Shown: piece after piece, positions 8,862 through 18,951 of the stretch
Position numbering within the stretch: position 1 is the stretch's first letter
How the letters are laid out: each line of letters opens with the position of its first letter
Assembly: GCA_004379165.1 (NCBI GenBank)
Contig: NKXK01000023.1
Span: forward strand, 1 to 64,000
DNA length: 64,000 bases
Source of the DNA: Rhodocyclaceae bacterium
Lineage (GTDB): Bacteria; Pseudomonadota; Gammaproteobacteria; Burkholderiales; Rhodocyclaceae
Reading direction: 5' to 3'
Position numbers and translations under genes: made by a program
Notes under the pieces: model-generated
Database searches by the model: none
What the model was told of the DNA's origin: nothing
What the model saw: the letters and a program-made list of their open reading frames with translations, nothing else

Positions 8862-11666
8862 ATGGATTTCTCGGCCAAAGGGAAGCGCTTTGACGCAACC
8901 CAAAAACAGACCAGTGCAAAGGAGTGCAAGAAGCAACTTGTGCAGCAGCTCCTTGAACGCAAGGCAAAGAAACCCGATGCTGTGGTAGCGCCACCTGTTG
9001 ACGCCCCACGGGTGGCACCGGCAGAACCCATCGAAATCTCATCAACGCCCGAGATTGCCTCTTGGTATGGCGAAGCGCGCGTCTGTGTTTACCGTGAAGA
9101 CGATACAGCTCCCAGCGTTCCCGGCGTTGCCCTAGTCGAACTGATTAACCTCTACTTGTCGGCAGCAGAAAATCGTACCCGCCACATTGCCCTTTTGTGG
9201 CCAGTGTGCCCAAAAACCCTAGCTGCAGTGCATGCCTTGGCAACGCTGGAGCGCTGGGCCCGCGGAGACAAGCTCGGCGTTCGTGGTTTGCTATTCCCGA
9301 CCAAGACCAATGCCTTCTATCCACTTAATCACCTGATGTTGGGGCGAGAAGACGTGCTCCGCCATGCCAGCCGGTTGGCTGAAGTCGGTGGAGTTGACAC
9401 AAGCAAACTCAAGCGAAAGTGCAACGACAAAGACGCGTTTCTGTTCTCGCTTGTTTCGATGACCGCCGAGGGGGAGCACACCAATCCCACCATGGGTGAA
9501 CTGATTCCCCATTTTCTTGCAACGCCGGGCGACCTTTCCTGGGAGTCATGTGCGTCTCACCTTCTCGAACACGTTCGTGCGAAGCTAGCTCGTCGCTCCC
9601 AGAAGAAGGCATTGGCAAGTAACTGCCAGTTCATAGGCAACGCCCAAACAGCTCCAGATGCCCTGTTCGCGCTCGATGGCCGACTAACCCGGGATGAGTT
9701 GCGCACGGCACTTTTGCGGCTGAAAAAGAAGGGGGCTCCAGAAGTCGTCATCGTTAATGCCACTCGCCAAATTCGCATGGAAGCACGCGGATGGCGTAGT
9801 GCATTAAGCAGGTTCCTAATACTGCTAGAGGAAATATTTGGCGCAAATCGCCCAGGGGTTCTGGTAATAACGGATGACCCACGTAGCGCTTACGCCTTGA
9901 AGGATGACCTCTGGCGTGTCAACAATGAGCGCAAGGAACAGCGCTGGTCGAGACCTGATGAATACGCCATTACAGGTATTGCCAATGCACTGAAAGAAGA
10001 TGGGTTGGTTGCTCCTGGGCAGACTGAAATTCGCGCGCCGCTTCCCCGTACGCTCGACGTTTCGGTGGTAGACGCCGACGCCGCCAAGGTTATCAACAAA
10101 CTCTACCGGCTGGCAGGGCAGATTCCCAATCACCAAGACTTGGCCAAGCCACTCTGGGACGCCGCAAACTATCTTGCCCGACTGGCAGCGCTGCCTTGTG
10201 GTGTGGCTACGCTCGTCGAGTGGCTCGGTGAGAGCGGAATTCGTGACCGCACGCGGGAGGCCTATAGCTGGTCGTCGTTCCACGCAAAGCTTGTAACCTT
10301 CGACGCGACGGCAGAGGCCGAATTCGAGCGTGCGGTGCTGCGCGAATGCATGCAGCTTGGTACAAAGCTCTATGAAAACTACCAGCAAGGCACCCCGCTT
10401 GCGCACCGATTAACTGAAATTGTCGGCCAGGTCTGTGGCAAGCAGCGTAAATCACTCATTGTTGTCTTCACGAGCCCTGTTTATCGCCGCCTAGCAGAGC
10501 GTTATCTTGCAGGCTACCGGGATTACCCACAAGGTACACAATTCGAGGACTTCCAGGAGCGCCTGCGGCTAATCTCGTCATCGCAACTCGAAACAGCCCT
10601 TGCACACATGAATGGTGCTCAGCTGCTCTTCTCTGGCCTTGACGAGGACGGATTGCGGCTTGTCATCACTGATGACCGGATTCCGGCACATACGCAACTG
10701 CTCCTCACCCAGCGTAACGGGCAAAGCCTACGCGGCACACTGAAGCCACTTGTTAACGAATTTCCAGCGTTTCGGCAATGGAAGCCACGCATGGAATCCA
10801 TCCTCCATCATCTCGAGCATCTACCGGAAGGTAATCAGCTCCTGATAAATGCTGATTTCGTGCTGCCGGCGTTCCGTGTCGACCTATCAACAGAAGTCGG
10901 TGCAACTGAGGACGCTAATGACCCAGAAGCCTGGAGTATCCGCCTGGAGTCCGGCACTGTGCTGCATAGGCGCCCGACCCACGATGTATATGTGTACGAC
11001 CCAGCAAGCGCAGATGCCACGGACCGCGGCTTCCGTGGCTGCAAAGTTCAAAGCCTGGAACCCGGCGACAAACTTTTCGTGATGACCGGAGAGCTGCGTG
11101 AGCTCGTAGAGGCCGTGCTGAAGGAAGCAGGTATTCCCATTGAGCATGACAAGACATTCGAGGGCGCTTTGCGCGACTACCATCAAAGCATTCTGAAGGC
11201 GCTGAACACAAAATTTCCCGGCGCCAAGCTTGCTGACCAGGTGCGGCAGCTTCGAACCAGCATCCTGCAGTCCAACGAAAAGCTCAATAAGGATTTTCCG
11301 GGTGAGCAGGCCGTACGGCACTGGGTCAATCTTGGCGACTCCACGGATACACCGTTTGACGAACTCCGACCCCAAGCTCCGATGAAGGAAGCACACTTCG
11401 CTGCCTTCACGGCTGTTCTGGGCTTCACTCAACTCGAGGCTGCCTACTACTGGCGCCGCGTCATCATGCCTGTGCGCAATGCACGTCGCCTCGACGGTCG
11501 TCACGTGTCCGACCTATACACCCATATGCTGCTGCAGCCGGAATCCGTAATGGTCCATTCCGGCATCAAGCGCGAAACCATCAAGATGCTGTTCAACAAA
11601 GCCCGGGAAAACATCGTGTCCGTTGAAACAGTATGCCCACCAACTGGAGAGACCACCAATGCCTAG
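8862..11666 (+). CDS. large unidentified protein of the DISARM operon (DrmE-like candidate)
   Basis: This 934-residue protein is not confidently assigned. It lies between the methylase and drmA, 5 bases after the former and overlapping the latter by 8 bases, so it is part of the same operon. The N-terminus (1-60) is lysine-rich then proline/alanine-rich, a likely linker. Two stretches look like helicase-type folds without the catalytic motifs: about 290-350 (VVIVNATRQIRME then PGVLVITDDPRS) and about 525-545 (LIVVFTSPVYRRLAERYL). No GKT/GKS Walker A and no DEAH box were found. The C-terminus (about 820-934) resembles a helical DNA-binding end. By position and size it could be a divergent DrmE, or a degenerate replacement of the SNF2 helicase DrmD; both are inference. 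Confidence 0.6.
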   Translation: MDFSAKGKRFDATQKQTSAKECKKQLVQQLLERKAKKPDAVVAPPVDAPRVAPAEPIEISSTPEIASWYGEARVCVYREDDTAPSVPGVALVELINLYLSAAENRTRHIALLWPVCPKTLAAVHALATLERWARGDKLGVRGLLFPTKTNAFYPLNHLMLGREDVLRHASRLAEVGGVDTSKLKRKCNDKDAFLFSLVSMTAEGEHTNPTMGELIPHFLATPGDLSWESCASHLLEHVRAKLARRSQKKALASNCQFIGNAQTAPDALFALDGRLTRDELRTALLRLKKKGAPEVVIVNATRQIRMEARGWRSALSRFLILLEEIFGANRPGVLVITDDPRSAYALKDDLWRVNNERKEQRWSRPDEYAITGIANALKEDGLVAPGQTEIRAPLPRTLDVSVVDADAAKVINKLYRLAGQIPNHQDLAKPLWDAANYLARLAALPCGVATLVEWLGESGIRDRTREAYSWSSFHAKLVTFDATAEAEFERAVLRECMQLGTKLYENYQQGTPLAHRLTEIVGQVCGKQRKSLIVVFTSPVYRRLAERYLAGYRDYPQGTQFEDFQERLRLISSSQLETALAHMNGAQLLFSGLDEDGLRLVITDDRIPAHTQLLLTQRNGQSLRGTLKPLVNEFPAFRQWKPRMESILHHLEHLPEGNQLLINADFVLPAFRVDLSTEVGATEDANDPEAWSIRLESGTVLHRRPTHDVYVYDPASADATDRGFRGCKVQSLEPGDKLFVMTGELRELVEAVLKEAGIPIEHDKTFEGALRDYHQSILKALNTKFPGAKLADQVRQLRTSILQSNEKLNKDFPGEQAVRHWVNLGDSTDTPFDELRPQAPMKEAHFAAFTAVLGFTQLEAAYYWRRVIMPVRNARRLDGRHVSDLYTHMLLQPESVMVHSGIKRETIKMLFNKARENIVSVETVCPPTGETTNA

Positions 11667-14600
11667 CCCGATTGTTCGCAGCGACCCACAGACACTGCAT
11701 TCAACACTGAAGGAAGCTGTGGTCGACGCGTTGCTGACGATGGTTCATTCCGAGGTAAGTGGCGCTGGGCGGCACGGCAAATACCTCTACGGCGCCCGAC
11801 CACGATTGCTGCTCAACTCAGGTTTTATCCTCCCCCAGAAGGACGTCGAAGGCGCAGATGAGGTGACCTCGCCCATTTGGATTTCTTCACACGGCCTCAA
11901 TTTCCAGGTTCAGTCCGGCGTGGAAGGCACTATTTCCGTCCAGCCGAAGTTTGCTGCCTACGTCCGCGTGCTGCCGAACGAGCAAGACCTGGCACGACCC
12001 GGCTGCCGCGCAGTGTTCCGCCTTCAGAAGGAAGTAACCAAAAGCATCAAGGAGACCATCAAGAAGCGTTTGGATGATGCTTGGGAGAAGGAGAAAGGCA
12101 GTTACCCCTCGAAGGCCAAACACCCTGGGTGGCGAACCATTCGGGAGGACATTCGAAAAGCTGTATACGCCCAACGAGGCATCCCAGAAAACCTGCTGCG
12201 CCTCGATACCGAGGAAACTGCCGAAGGTAACAGCATCGAAGACACGCCGCCGGCCGAAGGTGTTGTCGTTCCAGCCGAAGGTGCAGTTCCGCTTAACGAT
12301 AGCCTCTTCGAGCCAATGGTTCCTCCGCAAAAGTGGCTGCGCTTAGAACTCAACCTCCCACCACTCGTCTTCTCCCCTAATGAACCGCTCGTCCGCTGCC
12401 AGGAGCTGGCGGCTGCCCATGCGTCGCTGATGAACCAGCTGATTGCCGACCAACTAACAGAATGGGCAAAAAGCACTCATCCTGAGACAGGCGGTGCTCT
12501 CTGGGCCTATCGCAGCGAGCTGACCTTCAAGCCGAGCCAGTATAAGAAGTGGTCTGAAGTCCTCGAACTGGCCCGAAAGACCTCCAGTCCAATTTCACTG
12601 CCGGTCATAGAGTTGGGTTGGAACATCGAACTTGTCCAAGACTGGCTCAACCCGAGCTGCAAGAACGTACTTATCGCGCTTGAAAACAAGAGCAAAGAGC
12701 CTCGCGCAAAGGTCGACGAAACTGACCCCGCCATTTTCCAAGCCAATCTGGACGTCACCCTGCCAAAGCTACTACACCGCAACCTGCAGCTTGAACGGGT
12801 AACACCTTCATACAGGTTCAACGCCTATCTGCGCTACCCGGCAATGGGGCATAACGGTGGCGTAGAACAGGTAAAACCGATTGAAGGCGATATCGTCCAT
12901 ATGCGTACCACTTGGGCGCCCCGCTACGTTCAACCGCGTATTGTCCCGACGGGTGGCAACGAGGTGGAACGTTGCGTGCGAGAACTGAGCAAGCCAGAAG
13001 GTCTCAAGCGCCTCGCACCAATTGTTGAGGAAATGCAGACTTGGATAGATGGGTTACCCGGCCGAATTGATACGGCCGAGGGCATCGACCCGAGAAATGT
13101 GGATGCGATTGCTGCGGAAAAACAGAAATTTCAAGAAGACCTTTTACGTTGGAAGGACGAGAAAAGCGCTATTGAGGCCGGCATCGCTATCCTCCAGGAG
13201 TCTGCTGCTGCCTGGTCGGCACGCGGCTCGCAGAAGGACCCAAGAGCCGTCGTCTTCGAAGCATGGCTTGCGATGAACGAGGCCATGGCCAACTTCATGA
13301 AACAGCGCTTTAAGACCGACACGGGGCAATGGCGTCTCTTCCAGCTCGCATTTATCGTAGCAAACATACCGGCGCTGGCTTCCCGGATGCCGGAATTCAA
13401 AGGTCACTATGTTGCCAACCGCGATGACACGGTGACGCTTCTGTACTTTGCTACTGGTGGCGGCAAATCAGAAGCTTTCTTCGGCCTCTTGGTGTTCAAC
13501 CTCTTGTTCGACCGGCTTCGCGGAAAGCACACGGGCGTGACCGCCATGCTGCGCTACCCACTTCGACTCCTGACCATTCAGCAAGCTCAGCGCTGCGCCA
13601 AGGTGCTTGCGCAGGCGGAGCTTCTCCGTCGCCAGTATAACTACGGCGGCGACCCACTTTCCATCGGCTTCTGGGTGGGGAGTGGTGGCTCACCAAACCG
13701 CCACAATGAAAAAGGTGTCGCCGCCATCCCGAACATTGAAGATGCGCCGGCAGATGAGGCAACCGAGAATGCCTTGCACGATAGCGACTCCAAATATCTC
13801 GTTGCCTGGCGGGCCTGGAACAAGATTCCGTCTTGTCCCTTCTGCGGCAGTAAAACGGCATTGCGACTTTTCCCCGCGCACGGCGGAACGATTGCTCATG
13901 TCTGCTCGAATAAGGATTGCGCCGTCAACCACGATGGCTGGCAACCGCTGCCGTTCTATATTTGTGACGAGGACATTTATGACTATGCGCCGTCCGTCCT
14001 GCTGGGCACAGTCGATAAGCTTGCGCTCATAGGCCATGCAGAAGGCACCATCCGCCGAATCTATGGGATGCTCGGGGGAGCTCCGTGGCGTGACAAGGCA
14101 ACGAAGCGCCTTCGCATTCCAAAGCACGATGAGCTCAAGGATTCACCAGAATCCAAAGGATGCACCCCCCTGTTTCCTGCGTACCCTCATGGCTTGAAGC
14201 TCTTCCTGGACCCATTCCCCAGCCTGATTATTCAGGATGAGGCACATCTCCTCGATGAATCCCTGGGTACGTTCGCTGGGCTGTTCGAGTCCACGCTCGA
14301 TGCAGTGTTTACCCATATCTCCCGCTCACTGACGGGCATTGTTGCCCTGACACCGGGCGGTCAGCGTCGCCGAGCCAAGGTCATAGCGGCTTCCGCGACC
14401 GTTGCCGAGCCGCAACGTCAGCTTGAACACCTCTATCAACGCGAGGTGCCTGCAATGCAGTTCCCTCACCCAGGGCCATCGCTCTATGACTCGTTCTACG
14501 CCTCACCCCAGGAACCGGAAGCAGGAGAAACCGAGCGCTGTCAGCTACATGACCCAGAGCAACGTGCTCGCCAGGCGCGCATCTACTGCGCGTACATGAC

Positions 14601-15813
14601 CAATGGGAAGCCACACACCGCAACCAGCGTGGCGATTCTGTCGACCTTCCACCTCTGCATCAGCCGGTTGTTCGATGACCTAGTCAATGGAGACGATGCC
14701 CGCCAGGCATCTGCGCGAGATTATTTGGTCGAGTGCGTATGCAGTGGCCCGCTTCAGGCGCTGCACCAGCAGAAGATTCGCGATGCGAGCGTCGATGACC
14801 TAATGACGGTTATCGACCTCCATCGAATTGCCCTTACCTATGTGACGAACAAGAAGGGGGGCGACCAAATCATGGCCGCTGAATTAGAGGAGACTCGCAA
14901 GCGGCACATCAATGGCAACGTGCCACTCGAGGGCTTGGACACGAAGCTGATTACCGGCTCTGTCGAGCAGGGGGAGGTTCAGGCTGTTGTGGCACGTGCC
15001 CAAGAGCGTGATGAGCCAGGCCATGAATTTTCACCGCTCTCCAAGGTACTGCGCTCGGTTATCGCTACCTCGGCCATCTCGCACGGTGTCGACGTCGAAG
15101 AGTTCAACTCGATGTTCTTTGCTGGCATGCCCTCGGACATAGCAGAGTACATTCAGGCCTCCTCACGCGTTGGCCGGACACACATCGGTTTTGTCGTGCT
15201 GGTGCCAACGCCTCAGCGCCGACGTGACCGCTACATCGTAGAGGTTTTCGACATCTTCCACCGCTTCCTTGAGCGGATGGTGCAGCCGGCGGCCATCGAC
15301 CGCTGGGCTGAGAAAGCCATTGAACGCGTCTTCCCAAGTCTTTTCCAGGCGTATCTGCTCGGGGTGCTGCCCACTCGCAAAGTTATCGAACTTCCGGACA
15401 ACGAGAAGAAGGATGCTCCAAGTTACGGATTTATCCCGAACATCACCTCGGAATACAAGGACCGCCGAGCAGCATTCTCAAACGAAATCAACACGTTTAT
15501 TGAGCTCGCGGTGGGCTTACGTGCCGGCTACATGCCTCCGGGAACTGAGCATTACAAGCAGAAGATTGATGAGATGACGACTGACCTTCTCAAATTCTGG
15601 ACGAGTAGCGCCATGCACGGCAGTGGCCCCCTGAAGAGCTATTTCGATGGCCAGCCAGACAACATGAAGCGCCCAATGACGTCGCTACGCGACGTCGACC
15701 AAGGCGGTCGGATTGTCATGTCCCCTCGCGACGCAAAGGGCAAACGTCAACAGGCCGCCGACGTTTTGAAAGCCATGAACTTTATACGCCATGGCGTTGC
15801 TGAATCTGAATGA
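11659..15813 (+). CDS. drmA: DISARM helicase DrmA
   Basis: The 1384-residue protein is a superfamily 2 helicase-like ATPase. Walker A is TGGGKSE near residue 600, a four-cysteine zinc cluster lies at about 724-755 (CPFCG then CSNKDC), the DEAH box (IIQDEAHLLDE) is near 859 and motif III (AASAT) is near 912. The C-terminal helicase lobe shows HGVDVEEFNSMFF near 1143 and the arginine-finger motif ASSRVGRTH near 1170. In DISARM DrmA works with DrmB to load on invading DNA and block it. ATG 11659 is chosen for its GGAGA 8 bases upstream; an in-frame TTG at 11623 has no such site. The stop overlaps drmB (ATGA). Confidence 0.9.
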   Translation: MPSPIVRSDPQTLHSTLKEAVVDALLTMVHSEVSGAGRHGKYLYGARPRLLLNSGFILPQKDVEGADEVTSPIWISSHGLNFQVQSGVEGTISVQPKFAAYVRVLPNEQDLARPGCRAVFRLQKEVTKSIKETIKKRLDDAWEKEKGSYPSKAKHPGWRTIREDIRKAVYAQRGIPENLLRLDTEETAEGNSIEDTPPAEGVVVPAEGAVPLNDSLFEPMVPPQKWLRLELNLPPLVFSPNEPLVRCQELAAAHASLMNQLIADQLTEWAKSTHPETGGALWAYRSELTFKPSQYKKWSEVLELARKTSSPISLPVIELGWNIELVQDWLNPSCKNVLIALENKSKEPRAKVDETDPAIFQANLDVTLPKLLHRNLQLERVTPSYRFNAYLRYPAMGHNGGVEQVKPIEGDIVHMRTTWAPRYVQPRIVPTGGNEVERCVRELSKPEGLKRLAPIVEEMQTWIDGLPGRIDTAEGIDPRNVDAIAAEKQKFQEDLLRWKDEKSAIEAGIAILQESAAAWSARGSQKDPRAVVFEAWLAMNEAMANFMKQRFKTDTGQWRLFQLAFIVANIPALASRMPEFKGHYVANRDDTVTLLYFATGGGKSEAFFGLLVFNLLFDRLRGKHTGVTAMLRYPLRLLTIQQAQRCAKVLAQAELLRRQYNYGGDPLSIGFWVGSGGSPNRHNEKGVAAIPNIEDAPADEATENALHDSDSKYLVAWRAWNKIPSCPFCGSKTALRLFPAHGGTIAHVCSNKDCAVNHDGWQPLPFYICDEDIYDYAPSVLLGTVDKLALIGHAEGTIRRIYGMLGGAPWRDKATKRLRIPKHDELKDSPESKGCTPLFPAYPHGLKLFLDPFPSLIIQDEAHLLDESLGTFAGLFESTLDAVFTHISRSLTGIVALTPGGQRRRAKVIAASATVAEPQRQLEHLYQREVPAMQFPHPGPSLYDSFYASPQEPEAGETERCQLHDPEQRARQARIYCAYMTNGKPHTATSVAILSTFHLCISRLFDDLVNGDDARQASARDYLVECVCSGPLQALHQQKIRDASVDDLMTVIDLHRIALTYVTNKKGGDQIMAAELEETRKRHINGNVPLEGLDTKLITGSVEQGEVQAVVARAQERDEPGHEFSPLSKVLRSVIATSAISHGVDVEEFNSMFFAGMPSDIAEYIQASSRVGRTHIGFVVLVPTPQRRRDRYIVEVFDIFHRFLERMVQPAAIDRWAEKAIERVFPSLFQAYLLGVLPTRKVIELPDNEKKDAPSYGFIPNITSEYKDRRAAFSNEINTFIELAVGLRAGYMPPGTEHYKQKIDEMTTDLLKFWTSSAMHGSGPLKSYFDGQPDNMKRPMTSLRDVDQGGRIVMSPRDAKGKRQQAADVLKAMNFIRHGVAESE

Positions 15814-18038
15814 GACCAACCATGCCACGTCCCTTACTTGCTGACGACGACGACCGCAAACAGCCCGCAACGCCGGTAATGAGCCGGTCACGCAACCAAC
15901 TCGCAACAGCGTACGCCCCGGGCTCGTTTTTCACTTTTGAAGGCGGCTTGGGCGCCTGCATTGCTCTACCTGACCAGGCTGACGTCATCGATGAGGCCCC
16001 AATTGACGAGCCGACCAAGGAGCAAATCCTGTTGCGCCTGCGCGAGGTTTGGCAAAGCTGGTTCTCGCGGGCACACGCCATTAGTACCGCTGACCGCCCG
16101 ATTTCGCCACGGCAATGCGTAGATGAAATGCTCCTGAAGGACGACAACCTCGCCTTCCTGGGCTCATCGAATCTCGCCTTCGTCAATCCGTCAAAGATAG
16201 GTTATGCACCGGCGCCACTGACCTTTGTCTGCAATACCTGCAAGCAGTTCCGCACATACGATTCCGTCGCAAAGCTTGCCGAGGATTTTGACCACCTTTC
16301 CCGCAAGCATTGCCCAAACCCGAAAACGAAGGGCAAGTGCCAGTGGCGACAGCTCGACGTGATTTTCGTGCACTGGTCCGGTGAATGGCAGCCAGCCATG
16401 CCGGGCATGTGGGAATGGTCGGATAAGGAAAACAAAGCCTGGCTCGCGGGAGAGGCTTGTTCTCATTGCGGAAAAAAGGATTTTCTCCTCAACACTGAAT
16501 CACCGCGCATCGGCGAATGGTCTTTCCAGTGTGTCGAATGCGGCCACCAGGAGCGGGCCACGTGGCTGCAGAACGACCCCTTCACGACTGAGGTATTCCG
16601 TGACACTGCCGGCAAGCGGGTCGGGGAGCGCCGCATGGAGCCCATCTCATACCGAGCCTCTTCTGCGTTCTACGCTCAGTCTGAGCAGTTCGTGGTCTTC
16701 TCGCAAAAGGACCAAGGCTTGCTGGCGCTTCTCGCTGAAGGCCATGAAGCGGAATTGGCCAACTTCATCGCTAGCCAATATGGCTTTGGTGGCAGCCTGC
16801 CAACGGAAGCTGAGATGAAGGACATGCTCCTGCGCGGCGGCCATGAGGGCGAATGGGAAAGCTATGAAAAGCTCAACAAGTGGAAGGAGCGCCTAGAGGG
16901 CATGGGTGACCACGCAGCCGCTAAGGAAATGGCAGAGGAGCAGCATAAGCTCGTTAAGCGCTGGCAAGAGGGTGAACCGCCCTTGATTCCGATAAAGAGC
17001 GAACTCCCCCAAGTGCTTCACGAGATGATGGCTTCCCGTTTCGAATTCTCCAGTCGCTACGACCCGTTCGTGCTGTCCGTGGAGCACGAAGCCCTGACGC
17101 GCAGCAAACTAAGTCGGACCGCCGCGCGTGGCGAACGCGCTCCCTTTGTTCGCTTCCAACATTTGGACAACGACCTAGCACCTAAGGATGAGCACGATAA
17201 GATAGCGCAGGAGCAGGAGACCCGCCGGCTGATGGGAATGCTTGGCATGACCGAACTGGGTCTGATTCGAGAGTTCGACCTCTGCAAGTTCACCCACGGC
17301 TATACCCGTGTAAACGCTACCCCAGTGATGGAAAAGCGCGGGCATGATGTTCCTGTTCGGCTAAAGCTCTTTGAGTCGTTACGCAACGGCAAGCGTCCCC
17401 TCTATGTGGTCACCCAATCGAACGAAGCTATTTACGTGCAGTTGAAACCGGAGCTTGTCTACGAGTGGCTCCAAAAGGTTGGGATGGCAGACCTCCCTGC
17501 ATGGAATCCTGCCGACAAGATTTCACTCGGCGGTGCCTTGATTCAGACCGCAGAGCCATTTGGACGCTACTTCTCTTCATTGCACCCTGGGGAGGCAAGA
17601 ACCTACCGCTACGTCTACACCCTGTTGCACAGCTATGCCCATCTATTCACGAAAACGGTAGCTGAACTTTCGGGTCTGGATGTGGGCTCGCTTGGCGAAT
17701 ACCTGTTTCCGGCCGACCTTGCGTTCGTGGTCTATCGCAACGGCACCACAATGGACTTGGGTAATCTTTCATCGCTGTGGCGTAACGAGAACAACCGATT
17801 CCTCTCCCTACTCCTTGAGCCAGCCTCGCATCGCTGCAACTCCGGTAGTTTATGCGACTTCCATGGTGGAGCCTGCCCAGACTGCATCATGGTGCCAGAA
17901 ACGACATGTATCGCTCAGAACCAACTGCTCTCTCGTTCGGTGCTTCGTGGCGGACTCGCTCCACGCGAAGACCTAACCCACAAGGCTCAGCGGATTCCTG
18001 GTTTCTTCGAGGTAGCCAATGGCGGCTCAGCTCACTGA
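15810..18038 (+). CDS. drmB: DISARM protein DrmB (DUF1998)
   Basis: The 742-residue protein has two cysteine-rich zinc sites in its N-terminal half: CNTCKQF near 141 with a later HCPN, and CSHCGKK near 217 paired with CVECGHQ. The C-terminal third is the DUF1998 domain, ending in the cysteine-rich CNSGSLCDFHGGACPDC near 677-693. DUF1998 proteins partner with DrmA-type helicases, and the DrmA-DrmB pair forms the core of DISARM. ATG 15810 overlaps the drmA stop by 4 bases; an ATG at 15822 is a possible alternative. The gene overlaps drmC by 20 bases, so all three core genes are probably translationally coupled. Confidence 0.9.
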   Translation: MRPTMPRPLLADDDDRKQPATPVMSRSRNQLATAYAPGSFFTFEGGLGACIALPDQADVIDEAPIDEPTKEQILLRLREVWQSWFSRAHAISTADRPISPRQCVDEMLLKDDNLAFLGSSNLAFVNPSKIGYAPAPLTFVCNTCKQFRTYDSVAKLAEDFDHLSRKHCPNPKTKGKCQWRQLDVIFVHWSGEWQPAMPGMWEWSDKENKAWLAGEACSHCGKKDFLLNTESPRIGEWSFQCVECGHQERATWLQNDPFTTEVFRDTAGKRVGERRMEPISYRASSAFYAQSEQFVVFSQKDQGLLALLAEGHEAELANFIASQYGFGGSLPTEAEMKDMLLRGGHEGEWESYEKLNKWKERLEGMGDHAAAKEMAEEQHKLVKRWQEGEPPLIPIKSELPQVLHEMMASRFEFSSRYDPFVLSVEHEALTRSKLSRTAARGERAPFVRFQHLDNDLAPKDEHDKIAQEQETRRLMGMLGMTELGLIREFDLCKFTHGYTRVNATPVMEKRGHDVPVRLKLFESLRNGKRPLYVVTQSNEAIYVQLKPELVYEWLQKVGMADLPAWNPADKISLGGALIQTAEPFGRYFSSLHPGEARTYRYVYTLLHSYAHLFTKTVAELSGLDVGSLGEYLFPADLAFVVYRNGTTMDLGNLSSLWRNENNRFLSLLLEPASHRCNSGSLCDFHGGACPDCIMVPETTCIAQNQLLSRSVLRGGLAPREDLTHKAQRIPGFFEVANGGSAH

Positions 18039-18897
18039 ATACAAGAATCTTCTGTTGGTCTTGGCTCCGCATAGTCGAGTTGGAGCTCCCATTTGTGCAG
18101 CGATAACCGACGGGCGCTTGAGTGGGCTGGTAAATCTGCGGCAGGTATGCACGATGTCAGGGCTATCACAATCCAACAGCGCTGAAGTAGAAGCCTTTCT
18201 TATCTCAGCGCAGCGCCTCGGGTTGGTCGAGCGGACGTCCGGCCTTACGTGGTCACTGAACGCACCTAAACAGCTCTCTGAGCTTGCTCCGATGTTATTT
18301 GCCATCCAGGTCTATCGTTCGGAAGTACATACCGCAAATGATAAGGTGGATGTAGTGCTCACCAAGCCGTCAGGCTCCAGCCAGGTAGCACATGCACTGG
18401 ATAGCACTCTTCGCGGCGACTGGGGGCTCATCAATACCAGAGATTTGCTGCCAATCATGGCAGAGCAAGCAAATCAGCGTTTCGCCATCATGACCCCCTT
18501 TGTCGATGATACCGGCGCAGACATCATCGCCAGCCTTTTCGCCAATACTCGCCCAGGCGTGAGGCGCGAACTGATTATTCGAAGTGGCCCCGATGGTGGA
18601 CTACCTGTAGGCTTAGCAAGAGTATCCGAGCAACTGAATTCCCTAGGTGTTCGGTGCTACAACTTTAGACTGGACCGGACGGATACGGCGGGCTACGAGA
18701 CGTTCCACGCCAAGGTTGTATTGGTTGACGCCAAGGCAGCGTATGTTGGGTCAGCGAACATGAACAAGTGGTCTTTTGAGTATTCATTGGAGTTGGGCTT
18801 GCGAGTCACCGGAAAGGCCGGCGGTCGTATCGCGGAGATAATTGACGCGATAATTCACGTTTCTACTCCCGTTTCACTTGAATGTACCCATCCATAG
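18019..18897 (+). CDS. drmC: DISARM phospholipase-D-like protein DrmC
   Basis: The 292-residue protein carries one HKD motif, H230-x-K232 with D237 (FHAKVVLVD) and the following GSANMNKWS, as in single-motif PLD-family nucleases that act as dimers. The N-terminal third has a winged-helix character (about residues 25-90). In characterised DISARM drmC follows drmB and is not always needed for defence. ATG 18019 lies inside the end of drmB. After its stop comes a 54-base gap before the next frame on the same strand, so the operon may continue. Confidence 0.88.
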   Translation: MAAQLTEYKNLLLVLAPHSRVGAPICAAITDGRLSGLVNLRQVCTMSGLSQSNSAEVEAFLISAQRLGLVERTSGLTWSLNAPKQLSELAPMLFAIQVYRSEVHTANDKVDVVLTKPSGSSQVAHALDSTLRGDWGLINTRDLLPIMAEQANQRFAIMTPFVDDTGADIIASLFANTRPGVRRELIIRSGPDGGLPVGLARVSEQLNSLGVRCYNFRLDRTDTAGYETFHAKVVLVDAKAAYVGSANMNKWSFEYSLELGLRVTGKAGGRIAEIIDAIIHVSTPVSLECTHP

Positions 18898-18951
18898 ATA
18901 AGTGCAGCTTGTGGTACAACGAACACGCCCCCACTCTGCGGAATACCTTGC

